Shown in pieces: positions 1 through 10,528 of a DNA stretch of 64,000 nucleotides; position 1 is the stretch's first letter; each line of letters begins with the position of its first letter. The notes below the pieces were generated by a model, which worked only from the letters and a program-made list of their open reading frames with translations, had not been told where the DNA came from and made no database searches. This stretch comes from Akkermansia muciniphila (GTDB taxonomy: Bacteria; Verrucomicrobiota; Verrucomicrobiia; Limisphaerales; F1-80-MAGS106). The DNA lies in contig CAMBEJ010000008.1 in assembly GCA_945865375.1 (NCBI GenBank), positions 1 through 64,000 of the forward strand, read 5' to 3'. A program made the position numbers and the translations under genes.

Positions 1-252
1 GGCGGCCTCGAAATGTCTCCCACGGTTCGCACTTCACCTTCTGCACAGCCTCAAGAAGCAGGTGGTAATGATTGTCCAGAGCACGAGACAATGGAGGCGC
101 AGATGAAATCGAGGAACCAGTTCCGCCAGCAGTTCGCAAAAATGCCGACAGTCGCGTGCGTCGCGATAAATCGGCCGTCGTTCATTGCCGCGCGTGGTGA
201 GATGATACCAACCGCCCGCCCGCTCGATGCGCAGGAGTCTGGTCACTAACAC
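1..252 (-). pseudogene. REP-associated tyrosine transposase (Y1/RAYT) N-terminal part, frameshifted, runs off window edge
   Basis: ERAGGWYHLTTRGNERRPIYRDARDCRHFCELLAEL motif; frame change at gtgctc|tggacaatcattaccac, where +1 frame restores DNHYHLLLEAVQKVKCEPWE. Confidence 0.7.
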
Positions 253-279
253 GACCGTGACGTGGCCAATTTCAAAATC

Positions 280-303
280 AAGTGTTAAATGTTAAGATGT
301 GAC
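280..303. repeat. RAYT-associated terminal repeat, copy 1
   Basis: aagtgttaaatgttaagatgtgac, 4 mismatches in 24 to aattgttgaatgtcgagatgtgac at 2642-2665. Confidence 0.5.
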
Positions 304-324
304 CGTGTGCCCTAATGGGTGACC

Positions 325-405
325 CCTTGCAGCACGGTGACGTTGTACGGTGAACCCCGCGTGATCCACGATATCGACCTGGTCGTTTTCCTCCGTGCCG
401 TGGTT
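325..405 (+). pseudogene. Nucleotidyltransferase-like remnant
   Basis: + strand reads STVTLYGEPRVIHDIDLVVFLR, resembling the start of a nucleotidyltransferase domain, then homology stops. Confidence 0.35.
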
Positions 406-1610
406 CAAATACGCGCCAGCCATTCCCACGCAGGCCGCACCTCTACGCGCCGTTCGCCGTCGGTCAAAGTGTCCCGCTGGTCAAGAGTGAGGATCACACC
501 CTCGCGCCGGCCCGGGAAAGCGGCGGTTCCGGCCAGTCCCGCCAGCTCGCGCGGCAGGTTGGCCGGGGTCAGTTCAGTGCATACCTGAATGGCCTCGGTG
601 TCCGTGACGAAATCGCATTCCCAACGATCAGTCTCCCCGGCGTAGCAGCGGGACTTTCCGGCGCGGCGGAGGGCTAGAAAGACAGCGTTTTCCAGCCGGT
701 GGCCGAGGTCGGGCTGTGCCTGCGGGGAATTGGCCCGGCGCAGTCCGTTGTCGATGGCGTAGTATTTGCAGGGGCTGATGACACGCTGCTTGAAGGAGGT
801 GCTGAAACGCGGCAACGAGAGCACCAAATAGGCGTCCTCCAGATATTCCACATAGCGGGAGGTCTGACCCACGGCGGGGATGGCGAGGGCTTTGGTAAGC
901 CGCTGGAGAGAAACGGGCTGGCCGGTGTTGGCAAGCAGGTGCAGGCCCAGGTTCATCAAATGGCGCGTCTCGCGCAGCCCGTGCCGGTGGGCAATGTCCC
1001 GCTGGATGATGTCGCGGAAAAGATCGCGCAGCATCTCGGGCCGGCGCTCGCGCAGGAAGCCGGGGAAGCCGCCATCGTCCAGATACGCGCGCAGGGATGC
1101 CGCGCCTGACGTCTGCCCGGTGGAGTTCAGGTATTCCGTATAGCTGAAGGGGAATATCTCGAAGGAATGGTGGCGCCCGGTGAGTTTTGCGCCCAGCTCG
1201 CGCCCGAGCAAGGAAGCATTCGAGCCGGTGAGGCATACCGGGCGACCACGATCCAGAAGCAGGCGCACAAGCCGCTGCCATTCAGCCAGTTCCTGAACTT
1301 CGTCGAAGAAGACCGGCTTCCCGCCCGGGGCCAGCTCCTCAATGAGTTCAAGGAATGCGGCGAAGTCACCCACGCCCAGATCGAAGAGCCGGGGATCCTC
1401 GAAGTTGCAATAGAAGCCGCCGCCGGGTGTGCGCTCGCGCAGTTGGGCCTGCAAGGTGCTCTTGCCGGAACGCCTGACGCCGGTCAGGACGATGGCCTGG
1501 CTCGAATCCAGGGGAATCCGCGGCCCCAATGCGCGGAGCACGGGGTGCGCGGGAAGTGGCGACGGGGCTTGGTCACACAGGATGTACCGAAGTGTATCTC
1601 GTAACAGCAC
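405..1610 (-). CDS. AAA ATPase, DUF4143-type ATP-binding protein
   Basis: 401 aa; Walker A GVRRSGKST, Walker B KPVFFDEVQEL, LTGSNASLLGRELGAKLTGR, EIFPFSYTEYL. Confidence 0.85.
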   Translation of the reverse strand: MLLRDTLRYILCDQAPSPLPAHPVLRALGPRIPLDSSQAIVLTGVRRSGKSTLQAQLRERTPGGGFYCNFEDPRLFDLGVGDFAAFLELIEELAPGGKPVFFDEVQELAEWQRLVRLLLDRGRPVCLTGSNASLLGRELGAKLTGRHHSFEIFPFSYTEYLNSTGQTSGAASLRAYLDDGGFPGFLRERRPEMLRDLFRDIIQRDIAHRHGLRETRHLMNLGLHLLANTGQPVSLQRLTKALAIPAVGQTSRYVEYLEDAYLVLSLPRFSTSFKQRVISPCKYYAIDNGLRRANSPQAQPDLGHRLENAVFLALRRAGKSRCYAGETDRWECDFVTDTEAIQVCTELTPANLPRELAGLAGTAAFPGRREGVILTLDQRDTLTDGERRVEVRPAWEWLARI

Positions 1611-1794
1611 ACTTTTGTTCTATCATAAAGTACAGTTTTTGAAAGCGTTGATTGGAGTAGAGGCGTGCACTCGTCATTGGGCCGGAGGAACGCATTGTGA
1701 TAGCAACTTCGCAAGCGCCCGGCCCTTATCATCCAGACCGACGCCGCCAACTCCAACCCACGCTACCCAAACACTTGATTCCGCTACTCCGTCG

Positions 1795-2139
1795 AGGGGA
1801 GGAACGGATGCAGGCGCTCATCGCGCACCTGCTGGCGCTTTCCCGCGTGGGCACCCAGTGCGCGAAGCTCGCACCGGTGGACAGTGCGCGGCGCTCGGCA
1901 CGGCACTGGCGAACCTCCGCACTGCCATCGCCGAGAGCGGAGCGACGGTGTCGCACGACTTGCTGCCGCGCGTGAGCGCCGACGCCTCGCAACTGGCGCA
2001 GCTCTTCCAGAACCTCGTGGGCAACGCGCTCAAGTATCGCTCCAAGCAGCCGCCGGTGGTCCACATCAGCGCGCAGCGCGAGGGGACGCAATGGCGCTTT
2101 GCCATTCGGGACAACGGCCTCGGCATCGAGCCGCAGTAA
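1795..2139 (+). pseudogene. Histidine kinase remnant (HisKA/HATPase_c part)
   Basis: ERMQALIAHLLALSRVGTQ in one frame, then AIAESGATVSHDLLPRVSADASQLAQLFQNLVGNALKYR...IRDNGLGIEPQ in another; truncated before the rest of the ATPase domain. Confidence 0.7.
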
Positions 2140-2143
2140 CATG

Positions 2144-2665
2144 GAGTCATCTCGACATTCGACAATTAACATGGAAACCAGATCACGGAGAATGTCTTTG
2201 ACATGGCCAGACCCCAGCAGATAGAGCGGGCCGGCGGGTGGTTTCATATGTTCAACTGACGGCACGGGCGCAGTGGGCATTTGTTTCAGGAACGGTTCAA
2301 ATCGGTTGTGGTCAGCCCATTCGAATGGGGGCTGGCGTTGAGCCGGTACGTGCATTTGAACCCAGTGCGCGTGAGGTCGCTGGGGTTGGGGAAAACCCAG
2401 CAGCAAAGGATCCACGCGGGGACGTCGTCGATTCCAGAGGTCAGCGTGGTGGAAGAAAGGGTCGCGCGGTTGCGACGGTATCGTTTGGATGTGGGACGGC
2501 GGGCATGCGGCTTGAAACTGGAAAGGTTGGCGGGTGCGGCGGGGATGACGGACTACAGCACGGTATCGATTGCCGTCAGGGTGTTTGAGAAGCGACTGAG
2601 GAAGAGTCAAGTCGAACAAGATCGGTTCAAGCAAGTTTGCCAATTGTTGAATGTCGAGATGTGAC
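2144..2665 (+). mobile_element. RAYT-type element with inverted terminal sequences
   Basis: left gagtcatctcgacattcgacaatt (2144-2167) inverted relative to aattgttgaatgtcgagatgtgac (2642-2665). Confidence 0.6.
2203..2664 (+). pseudogene. REP-associated tyrosine transposase with internal deletion
   Basis: MARPQQIERAGGWFHM start, then loss of catalytic core, then HLFQERFKSVVVSPFEWGLALSRYVHLNPVRVRSLGL. Confidence 0.75.
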
Positions 2666-3118
2666 CCCAATTGGATCCCTACAGAGAAATACCTGCGGGA
2701 AGCCCCGGTCTTTTGCGCTCTCACGGATGAGTTGGAATGCAGCAATTCCGAGCAATAGCTCATAGCATCGGTTGATGAATCGTGACCTGGAAAGAGTCAA
2801 AACACTCCACATTCCGTGCGGAAGACCGTCCAACGAAATCTTCTTGTCCAATCGATATTTCTCTGGGGATAGTAACTCTATGAGAGCCACCGGAAGAGGC
2901 ATGAACTGGAAAGCAAGGAGACCTAGAAAAAGATAGCCCCATCTGGAGCTGAACAAAGGGGCTCGATGACATCCCAAGTCCTTCCCGAAGAGAAAAAGGC
3001 CAAGAGCAAGCAGGGAGCCAACCAGCGCCTTGCCGTCCTGACTCACCGTTCCAAACACCAGAGGGGACAAGCAAACACCCAGCGCACCGGGAATAGACTT
3101 TAACATGTCGACCGCCAA
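2627..3118 (-). pseudogene. O-antigen ligase/polymerase (Wzy-like) N-terminal fragment
   Basis: 163 aa hydrophobic; LVFGTVSQDGKAL, FQFMPLPVALIELLSP; C-terminus encoded by RAYT-element end. Confidence 0.55.
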
Positions 3119-3192
3119 GGGGATAGCACCTGGTCTTTAATTCGATCGCCGCAGAGGACAAAGATTTCCAGGGAACTCAGACCACGCCGTGT

Positions 3193-5640
3193 TCAAACGC
3201 GATGCCCTTTGTCTTCCTTTATCCCTGAATGTGAGGCTCTCGCGTCAACCCCCTCGGAACTGGCTGCGGGAGGCGTTGTCGGCGTCATCCCGGCACCCCT
3301 CTGCGCCGCCCTCCGGGCTTTGAATTCCAGAGATTTTGCGGCCTCAGAAGCCGCAAGGGTGTGTCTCGAAGTAATCTCCCCAACTCTTGCCTTGGCCGCT
3401 GCTTCGATGGATCCTGCTTTCAGATGGCCGCGCTTCGGTTGCGCCATCTTTGAGCCAGGCTTGGGTACATCAGCGTCGCCCAGTGGAGTCTGATCTGTTT
3501 GCTCCTGGTTGTAATAGGCGTGGTAATAGTTGTTGTAATAATAGTAAGGGTTGTCGGCGGTAATTCCATTCAACACGATGCCAAGTATTAGAGCCCCGCG
3601 ATGCCGGACTGCCTGGAGCGCCGTCTTGGCGAACTTCATCGGTGTCTGGCCGGCACGCACCACAAACAACAAACCGTCAGCGAGGCTCGCCAAGGTGAAC
3701 GTGTCGTCGATCCCGGTGAGGGGTGGACAATCCACTATGATGTAATCAAATTCCTTTTTTACTGCATCGAAAAATTCCTTTGTGATCGGGCTGATCAACA
3801 ACTCTCCCGGATTAGGTGGCAGTTTTCCAGTCGTAATGATCTTCAAAGATCGAACTTCCGTCGGCTTTATGACATCCGTCCAGTGGGACTCCCCGGCGAG
3901 GATGTCGCTCATGCCCGTCTCGCGTTGAACTCTGAAATAAAAATGCACTTTGCCTCGGCGGAGGTCAGCGTCAATCAAAAGAACCTTGTGCCCAGCCATA
4001 GCCAACGTGGCGGCAAAGTTTACAGTGAATGTGGTTTTCCCGTCCCCAGGCACGGCGCTAGTGACCAAGAGCAATTGCCTGGATCCCCGATCCGCTCCAA
4101 GCATTACAGCGGACCTCACGCCTCGAATTGACTCCGAAAACATGTTGTGCTGACTCAACTTGGTGATCAGCAAAAAACCGTCTTTGTTGTTGCCCGGCTC
4201 AACTTGGGGCACCTGCCCAAGAACCGGTTCACCCAGTGCCTCCTCAAGCTCCTCCGCAAGCTGCACACGATCGTCTAGTCTTTGCAGGAAGTAGGCGATC
4301 CCGAGTCCAACCGCCAAACCAGAGAGAAAGCCGAACAAGATCATCTTCCGGCGCTGTTGATTCCCCCAGCTGGGTGTCTCCCCACTCCCCTCCCCAAGCG
4401 CCGTGATGTCGTAATCCTCCTCGGGAACCATGCTGCGGTCGATCGTGGCCAGGTTCTTGTCGAGGGATTCGATGATCGCTCTTTGAGAAGTTTCCTGTGT
4501 CTGCAGTTCGTTGTAATCGTCCTGCAGCCTTCTGCTCTCGATCACCTTTTTCCTTTGATTATCGATGACCGCATCGTAGCCTTTTTCTTGAGAAATGAGC
4601 GATTCCAGCCTCGCTTTTTTGCTCCTCTCAATCCTCTCAACCTCGAATTTGATCGTCTGCTGCAACTGGGCGACCGCTTCCTGAATCTGGATCATGAAAG
4701 GATGCTTCGGTTTGAGCAACAGCCTCACTTTTTCCAACTCCACCATCTTGCCCTGCAACTGGAGGTTGAGATCTTGGTATTTGGAGCTGTCCACAAACCT
4801 GTCCAAAGGATCTGAGCTCAGGGACTGGTTCGCTCCTTGCGCGCTCTTGGGTGGGCTGGCTCCTCCAGGAGGCTGATTGGCGGAAGACGTGAAATTACCC
4901 AGCGCTCCTTCGGCTATTTTCTGAGCCGTTGTCTGTTCCAAAAGTTCCCTCTCCTTGGTCAACTGATCTCTCTCAGCGATGAGCTGATCCAGTTTGCGCT
5001 GGTCATTGGCTCCAGTTTCCGCAGCGCTCCCAATATTATGATCCGTACGGAATTGCTGCATCTTTTCGATCACGCGCCTGAGTTCCTCCCTCTCCCTGTT
5101 GACCTGGACCTCAGTCGTGAATCCTGTTTTTGCAAACAATCGACTTCGCTTCTCCTCCTTGTATTTGATCACCTCGTTAGCCCAGTTCGTGGAGAAGAGA
5201 TAGGCATAGCGGAAATCGGTGCTTGTCACCACCAACTTGAACGAGTTAGCAGCGGTCAATTCGGCGCTCGGAACGTAACTGGGGGTCATCGGGTTGGCAT
5301 AGAGCTTGTGAACCTGCTTCCGAGTGCGTTCGAGCACCAAATAGTTCCTCATCTCCGCCAGCCGATTCTCGTAAAACTTGTCCATCATCTCCAGAATCTG
5401 TGCCTTCGTTTGCAACACTCCGACTTTTTGCGGGATGGAGATGATGGATGTCGCCTCATACTGGTTTGGTGTCTGAAAGGCTCGGTAGGAGCTCACACCC
5501 AGCCCGGCAAGCGAAAACACAACCAGCAGCCACCACCGCCCCCCCACTAATTTGAGGTGGCGACGCACCTGCATGGACAGATTGAGCCTGTCCACCATGC
5601 TGGTGCCATGGGCCACGTTCGGATAGGGAGCTTTGTTCAT
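3193..5640 (-). CDS. Wzc-like polysaccharide co-polymerase / tyrosine autokinase
   Basis: 815 aa; Wzz-like N-term, coiled coil, Walker SAVPGDGKTT, KVLLIDADLRRGK, DYIIVDCPP, Tyr cluster NPYYYYNNYYHAYY. Confidence 0.9.
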   Translation of the reverse strand: MNKAPYPNVAHGTSMVDRLNLSMQVRRHLKLVGGRWWLLVVFSLAGLGVSSYRAFQTPNQYEATSIISIPQKVGVLQTKAQILEMMDKFYENRLAEMRNYLVLERTRKQVHKLYANPMTPSYVPSAELTAANSFKLVVTSTDFRYAYLFSTNWANEVIKYKEEKRSRLFAKTGFTTEVQVNREREELRRVIEKMQQFRTDHNIGSAAETGANDQRKLDQLIAERDQLTKERELLEQTTAQKIAEGALGNFTSSANQPPGGASPPKSAQGANQSLSSDPLDRFVDSSKYQDLNLQLQGKMVELEKVRLLLKPKHPFMIQIQEAVAQLQQTIKFEVERIERSKKARLESLISQEKGYDAVIDNQRKKVIESRRLQDDYNELQTQETSQRAIIESLDKNLATIDRSMVPEEDYDITALGEGSGETPSWGNQQRRKMILFGFLSGLAVGLGIAYFLQRLDDRVQLAEELEEALGEPVLGQVPQVEPGNNKDGFLLITKLSQHNMFSESIRGVRSAVMLGADRGSRQLLLVTSAVPGDGKTTFTVNFAATLAMAGHKVLLIDADLRRGKVHFYFRVQRETGMSDILAGESHWTDVIKPTEVRSLKIITTGKLPPNPGELLISPITKEFFDAVKKEFDYIIVDCPPLTGIDDTFTLASLADGLLFVVRAGQTPMKFAKTALQAVRHRGALILGIVLNGITADNPYYYYNNYYHAYYNQEQTDQTPLGDADVPKPGSKMAQPKRGHLKAGSIEAAAKARVGEITSRHTLAASEAAKSLEFKARRAAQRGAGMTPTTPPAASSEGVDARASHSGIKEDKGHRV

Positions 5641-5666
5641 TGCTACCAGGCTTGGGGTTTCTCAGC

Positions 5667-6404
5667 CTAGAAAACCAACCCCTTCTCAGGCACCTGAATC
5701 GTGTCCCCATCCTGCAAAATCTTGTCAAGATCCTTCCTGCCCTTGCGCAAAATAGCATCGACATCAACCACAATGATCTTAGGCTTTTTGACTCCTGGTT
5801 CGCTTCGAATGATCTTCACCTTCCTCAGTTGGGCATAGTCCGTGTAACCCTTTTCGACAATCGCGTCTGAGAGTTTTTTTTGCTCGCCGGGATTTAATTT
5901 TAAGAGACCCTTGATGATGCTTCCCACAAAAACTACCTGCCCAAACCGCTCGCTCCTGCTGGTGAGTTGAATAGTGACAGTCACTTTATGATAATAATCG
6001 GCCTCCAACCCCGCGACCAACTCAGTCTTCACCTGCTCCGTAGTCTTGCCCACGGCCTGGACGGATATTAATGGGCTCTGCCTGACCCGGCTGACAGGGA
6101 AGGTCAATTGCCCCAGGGAACTCACGATCAGCTCTGGAAACTCTGCGTCGCGGACGGGGTCTTCCTGGATTGTGTATTTGATCTTATCCTGATGAACGAG
6201 CTTGTGGGCTGAAAGAAGTTCGGCATCAGCGTCTGACAAAGACTCCTTAGGTTTCGCCACTTCTTTTGGTGCTTCCAGAGTGCTTCGCGGCTCATCCGGT
6301 TTGGCCGACGGCTTTGAGTCATCACCCCGCGCCGATGCCGCGCATGTCACAACCAGCCCCACGATAGCGGAAAAGCCGGATAAAAGTTGGTTTTTAAGTT
6401 TCAT
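5667..6404 (-). CDS. Polysaccharide biosynthesis/export protein (Wza-like)
   Basis: 245 aa, signal peptide, LTFPVSRVRQSPLISVQAVGKTTEQVKTELVAGL...VFVGSIIKGLLKLNPGE, DGDTIQVPEKGLVF. Confidence 0.75.
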   Translation of the reverse strand: MKLKNQLLSGFSAIVGLVVTCAASARGDDSKPSAKPDEPRSTLEAPKEVAKPKESLSDADAELLSAHKLVHQDKIKYTIQEDPVRDAEFPELIVSSLGQLTFPVSRVRQSPLISVQAVGKTTEQVKTELVAGLEADYYHKVTVTIQLTSRSERFGQVVFVGSIIKGLLKLNPGEQKKLSDAIVEKGYTDYAQLRKVKIIRSEPGVKKPKIIVVDVDAILRKGRKDLDKILQDGDTIQVPEKGLVF

Positions 6405-6423
6405 GGAAACCTGTTTGATTCAA

Positions 6424-6918
6424 TCAAAACTGACTAACGCTGTAAATCGATATCGTATGGCTCCAGGCGGAATCAGGCGCGACGCTGAACGAGTTAATAC
6501 TCGGCGTGTTCAGGTAAAACCGATACCCGGCACCCATGCTGAACTGCATAAGATGGTCTTTAGAGATGGGGTAAATAAACCCGATTCCGACATGTGGGCC
6601 AATCGACCAATCAGCCAGCGGCTTGTCAGCAGACAGATTGATGTTGTCGTTGAACTCGGACTGGATTTCCCCTGCGATTCGGCCCTGCAACCGGCCCCAC
6701 TTCAGGTTGTACTTGGCTGCCGGCGGCTGCCTAAACGGCACATTTGGTGAAGATCGCAGGGTCGTCTAAGCATTGGCTTCGATGACGACGCAGGCAACGG
6801 TCAGAGCTCCGACCGCCAGCCTGCACCACACCCAGAACCCGCCCAACCGGTCAAAAACACCCTTCCGCACAAGCGCCCATCCCCACCGCAGCGCTGCTAC
6901 TTTGTTCTCGTCGCTCAT
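6424..6918 (-). pseudogene. Outer-membrane beta-barrel protein with in-frame TAG and probably truncated C-terminus
   Basis: 6918-6766 encodes a signal-peptide-like 50 aa ending VIEANA then TAG; same frame continues TTLRSSPNVPFRQPPAAKYNLKWGRLQGRIAGEIQSEFNDN... Confidence 0.6.
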
Positions 6919-6923
6919 CAGCT

Positions 6924-8912
6924 CTAGCGACCTGTGTTAGCTCCAGTCGATGACACCTCGGTCTCAATGATGCGAGACCCATCCAAATCATTGGAAGGTG
7001 TCAAGCCGGCATTGCGGCCTTTAGTGCCCCGTTTGGATGAGTTTGACGCATCAAGACCTGCGTCCGTTCCAGCTCCGGCAAAGTCACCGATGAGCACGCT
7101 GCCGTCATCCGACTTTGCAACCAAACCCCCGTCTTTGCGGAGATCGAAGTTCAGAGAATTTGATGCAGGCAGTGTCGGAGTTGACCCGTCGGGAGTCGTG
7201 AACTTGACTGGCAGGCTGTTTGCGTCATGAGTCGTAGCGATAAAGGTGCCTTTTCGAGTATCCAATGTCAGCGTGACACTGTCTCCTTCTGAAATCTCGA
7301 TTTTCAACCCGTTGAGTGAACCTAATGAGATCTCGAAATCTCCACCCACAGCCGTAAAAAGTACCGCGCCTTGTTCTGAGTAGGCAATCGAAAGTTCGTT
7401 CTTGAGCCCAACTTTCATCCGTTTCTCGCTGTTCGGCTGCATGACTGGGTCCTGCGACACCCCCTCCAAAATCAGGGGGACACCGTAATCCCACTTAAGA
7501 CCAATCGGCTCTTTGGCCCCTGAAGCCGAGGCTAGGCCCCCTCGAGATAACCGACCTCTTTCGATGACCTTGTTTTCGCCAGTCAAGCTGATCTCTTTGC
7601 GCGTCACCGTGTTCACCAGACTGACACGGCCCCCCACGGCTGCGGTTGAATAGACTGAATCTGCCAGCGAGGCAAACTGAAACGAGGCGCCCGGTGCCAC
7701 GGTCCCGACCGTTCGGCTTGGTAGCAAAACGAGCATGGATAAATCCGGTGACTTGTTGAGGATGTCAGCCGTCTTGAGCTTCGCGTTCCATTGAAGCCCG
7801 AATTCCTGTCCGCTCAGACCAAGGGGTTTCCAGCCAGGGATCTCGGGAATCGACGCCGAAATATATCGTTTGATCACGTTGAAGCTCAATGTCTGCGTCC
7901 CCAGATCGTGAAAGAGCTCCAACTCGGTCCCGTTTGCCAAACTCACCCTCGGCGCTCTCCCCGGCTCGACGCGAATCGATTGTTCACCCACTGCAATCTC
8001 AAGACCCGCTCCGAGCGTTCCCCGGACCGTGACTTCTGTGACTGGCGTCAACCGCATGATCTTCTTGCCACCCTTTCCATCCGTCATCTCCCTCAAGGGA
8101 CCTCCTGTGATCGCGGCTTGTCCAGGCCAAAAAGCAAAAGCCTTGCCATCCGCTGTGCTGCCGGTGACCGCCCCATTCCCAGCAAGGTAATAACTCAAAT
8201 CGGTAAAGATCCCCGTCTTGGTGGTTGAGTTCGGCCCCACGACCGCTTTGGCTCCATCAGGAAGGTGGATCTGCACCATCACCATCAGATCGGAGGTCGA
8301 AGACTGACCCGTAGCCACCTCAACGGAGGATCGGGGCTCTGAGTAACCAAAAGTAGCAGACTCCCCAATAGGAAGCTCCGCTTTCCACGTACTCAGATTC
8401 TCTCCCGTGATTTCCGCAGATCGCTCCACAGCACTGACCACCCAACGCGTTCCCCGTTGAATGGGTCGGAGTTCGAGGCCTTCCACTATCAATCGTCCCT
8501 TGTTTTTGGCGGCATCTTCGAAAGAAACGACAGAAGCGTTGTTTATCCGAATCTTGAAGACTTCGTCCCCAGCGCCCACAAAATGGAGTGTGGTGACTTG
8601 CCCCTGCGCCACGTTGGCGACTGTAAAACTCCTCGGCTGCAGCCCAAGCACCGCGGTCTGACCTGTGGCGAACTCCCAAACCGAAGCCTGCCCTCTCAGA
8701 TTTTGTGCCGAAATTGAACTGCCGGTATCTCGGATGATTCGAACAACCGCATTGGTGCTCAGTTGAATCACCGACTTATTGGGCAACCCAATCTGAACGG
8801 AACGTCGGCCAGAAAACTGGCTCAGATCCAAATACTTCTGGTCAGGCGCCCACCCCAAACCAAGAGTCTGACCCCTCGTTGCGACGGGAATCATCGGCGC
8901 TGCACCTTCCAC
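6924..8912 (-). pseudogene. C-terminal ORF fragment of the giant repeat protein
   Basis: 662 aa open frame; WVVSAVERSAEITGENLSTWKAELPIGESATFGYSEP. Confidence 0.5.
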
Positions 8913-10528
8913 ACTGAATAAGAGTGTCCCTTCGTGACAGCGGTTCTGAGGTTCCTCCGAATCAAATCCTGCGAGAACTCAAGCTCGGTGCCATTGGGCG
9001 TCGTTACCTTTTGGGTGCCGGTCGATCCAACGATGATCTTCCGCTCACCCATCCTCAACTCGATATCGCTTCCGAGTTGTCCGATGATTCGAACCTCTAC
9101 CGTGGGGGTTGGTCGTCTGACCGCTTCCTTCCCCTGGTCCTCCACGCTTTTCCGAAGAGGCCCTCCCACGATGGGCAACTGCCCCCCGTTCAACTCAAAA
9201 TTCCGACCATCTGCGGTGAGCCCTCCCACCTCCCCGCTTCCCATCAAAGTGTAAGTGCCATCTTTAAAAACGTCAGTCCACGTTTTCGAGTTTGGACCCA
9301 TCGCAGCCGTCGCGCCGTCCGGCATTTGCAAGCGAACCAAATCTTTGGAATCAGGCGTCGATCCCTGGGCAGTCGCCAACTCAACGACCGAACGAGGTTC
9401 CGAGTAGAGAATGGCAACGGCTTCTCCGATGGGCACACCCGCCTTCCAGCTCCCAAATGGTTCAGCGCTGACCTCCGCCGAACGTTCCATGCTTCTGATC
9501 ACCCACCGCGCTCCCTTCTGGCTGGGCTGTAATTCGACGCCCTCAATCGCGATCTTCCCCTTGGCCTTCATGGCCTCTTCAAATCCAATGACAAGTTTGT
9601 CGTTGACCCTGATTTTGAAAACATCCCCACCCGCCCTCACAAAGCGCACGCGCGTCAGTGATGTGTCTGGAGGAATGTCCAACAAGAAAAGCCGCTTCTG
9701 CAAGCCCAAATTCAGGACCTGATTGCTCGCAAGATCCCAGAAAGAAGCCTCACCCCTTAAAGTCTGAACCGAGAACGCATCCCTCGACCCGCGCGCCACC
9801 CGGATCGAGGTGCCTGGGGATAAACTCGAAAGTGACTTGTTGGGCAATAGAAGCAGCAGTGGATCGCCTCCCCCAACATGCACAATCTCGGCGACTCGTT
9901 TCGAGGAATCCATTGCGATTTGAACCGCTTGATCTGACAGCAGGATGAACTTCAGATCTGCCACGGCATCCCAATCCATCTCGACGTTCCCCTTCTTCAC
10001 CATCACTCTCAGAGCTCGCTTGTTAAAATCTTGAGAAAATTCGATTTCAGTCCCGCCTGGAGTCGTAATCTGTTGCACCCCTGAGGGGCCCACAACCGCT
10101 TTCTGTCCCTCTAAAACCACCTGGAGATTCCCGCCAATTGATCCACGAAGCGATGCTGTGATCGCAGGCGTGGCCCGGATGGATCTTTCCTTGGAGTCCG
10201 GCTCCTGGATCTTCTTCAGGGGCCCTCCGGTGAAAGGGATGGTTGAACCATCCAAAGCGAACGCTTTTCCATCCGCCGAAGTGCCTTTGACAGGTCCGAT
10301 TTCGCAGAAGAATAAGGCCCCACTGCCGCCATGCCTTCCTGGGCGAGCCTCATTACGACCACAGCTCTCGATCGTTTGTTGGAACCTTCCCCGGTAAAAA
10401 CCTTCACCCATGAACTCGACGGCGAGTAGGCGAAGGTCGCCGCCTCGCCCAAGGGCACCTCCGCCTTCCAGCTCCCTAGCGATTCTCCCGTGACTTCGGC
10501 GGGACGCCCCCAGCTCCGGACTGTCCAC
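8891..10528 (-). pseudogene. Internal ORF fragment of the giant repeat protein
   Basis: 545 aa open frame; WVIRSMERSAEVSAEPFGSWKAGVPIGEAVAILYSEP. Confidence 0.5.

Noticed and set aside
628-1281. 217 aa minus-strand ORF
   Set aside because: Alternative frame inside the clear DUF4143 ATPase gene; composition typical of out-of-frame high-GC translation
1729-2763. 344 aa minus-strand ORF
   Set aside because: Antisense shadow of the histidine kinase and RAYT remnants; Arg/His/Pro-rich with no recognisable domain
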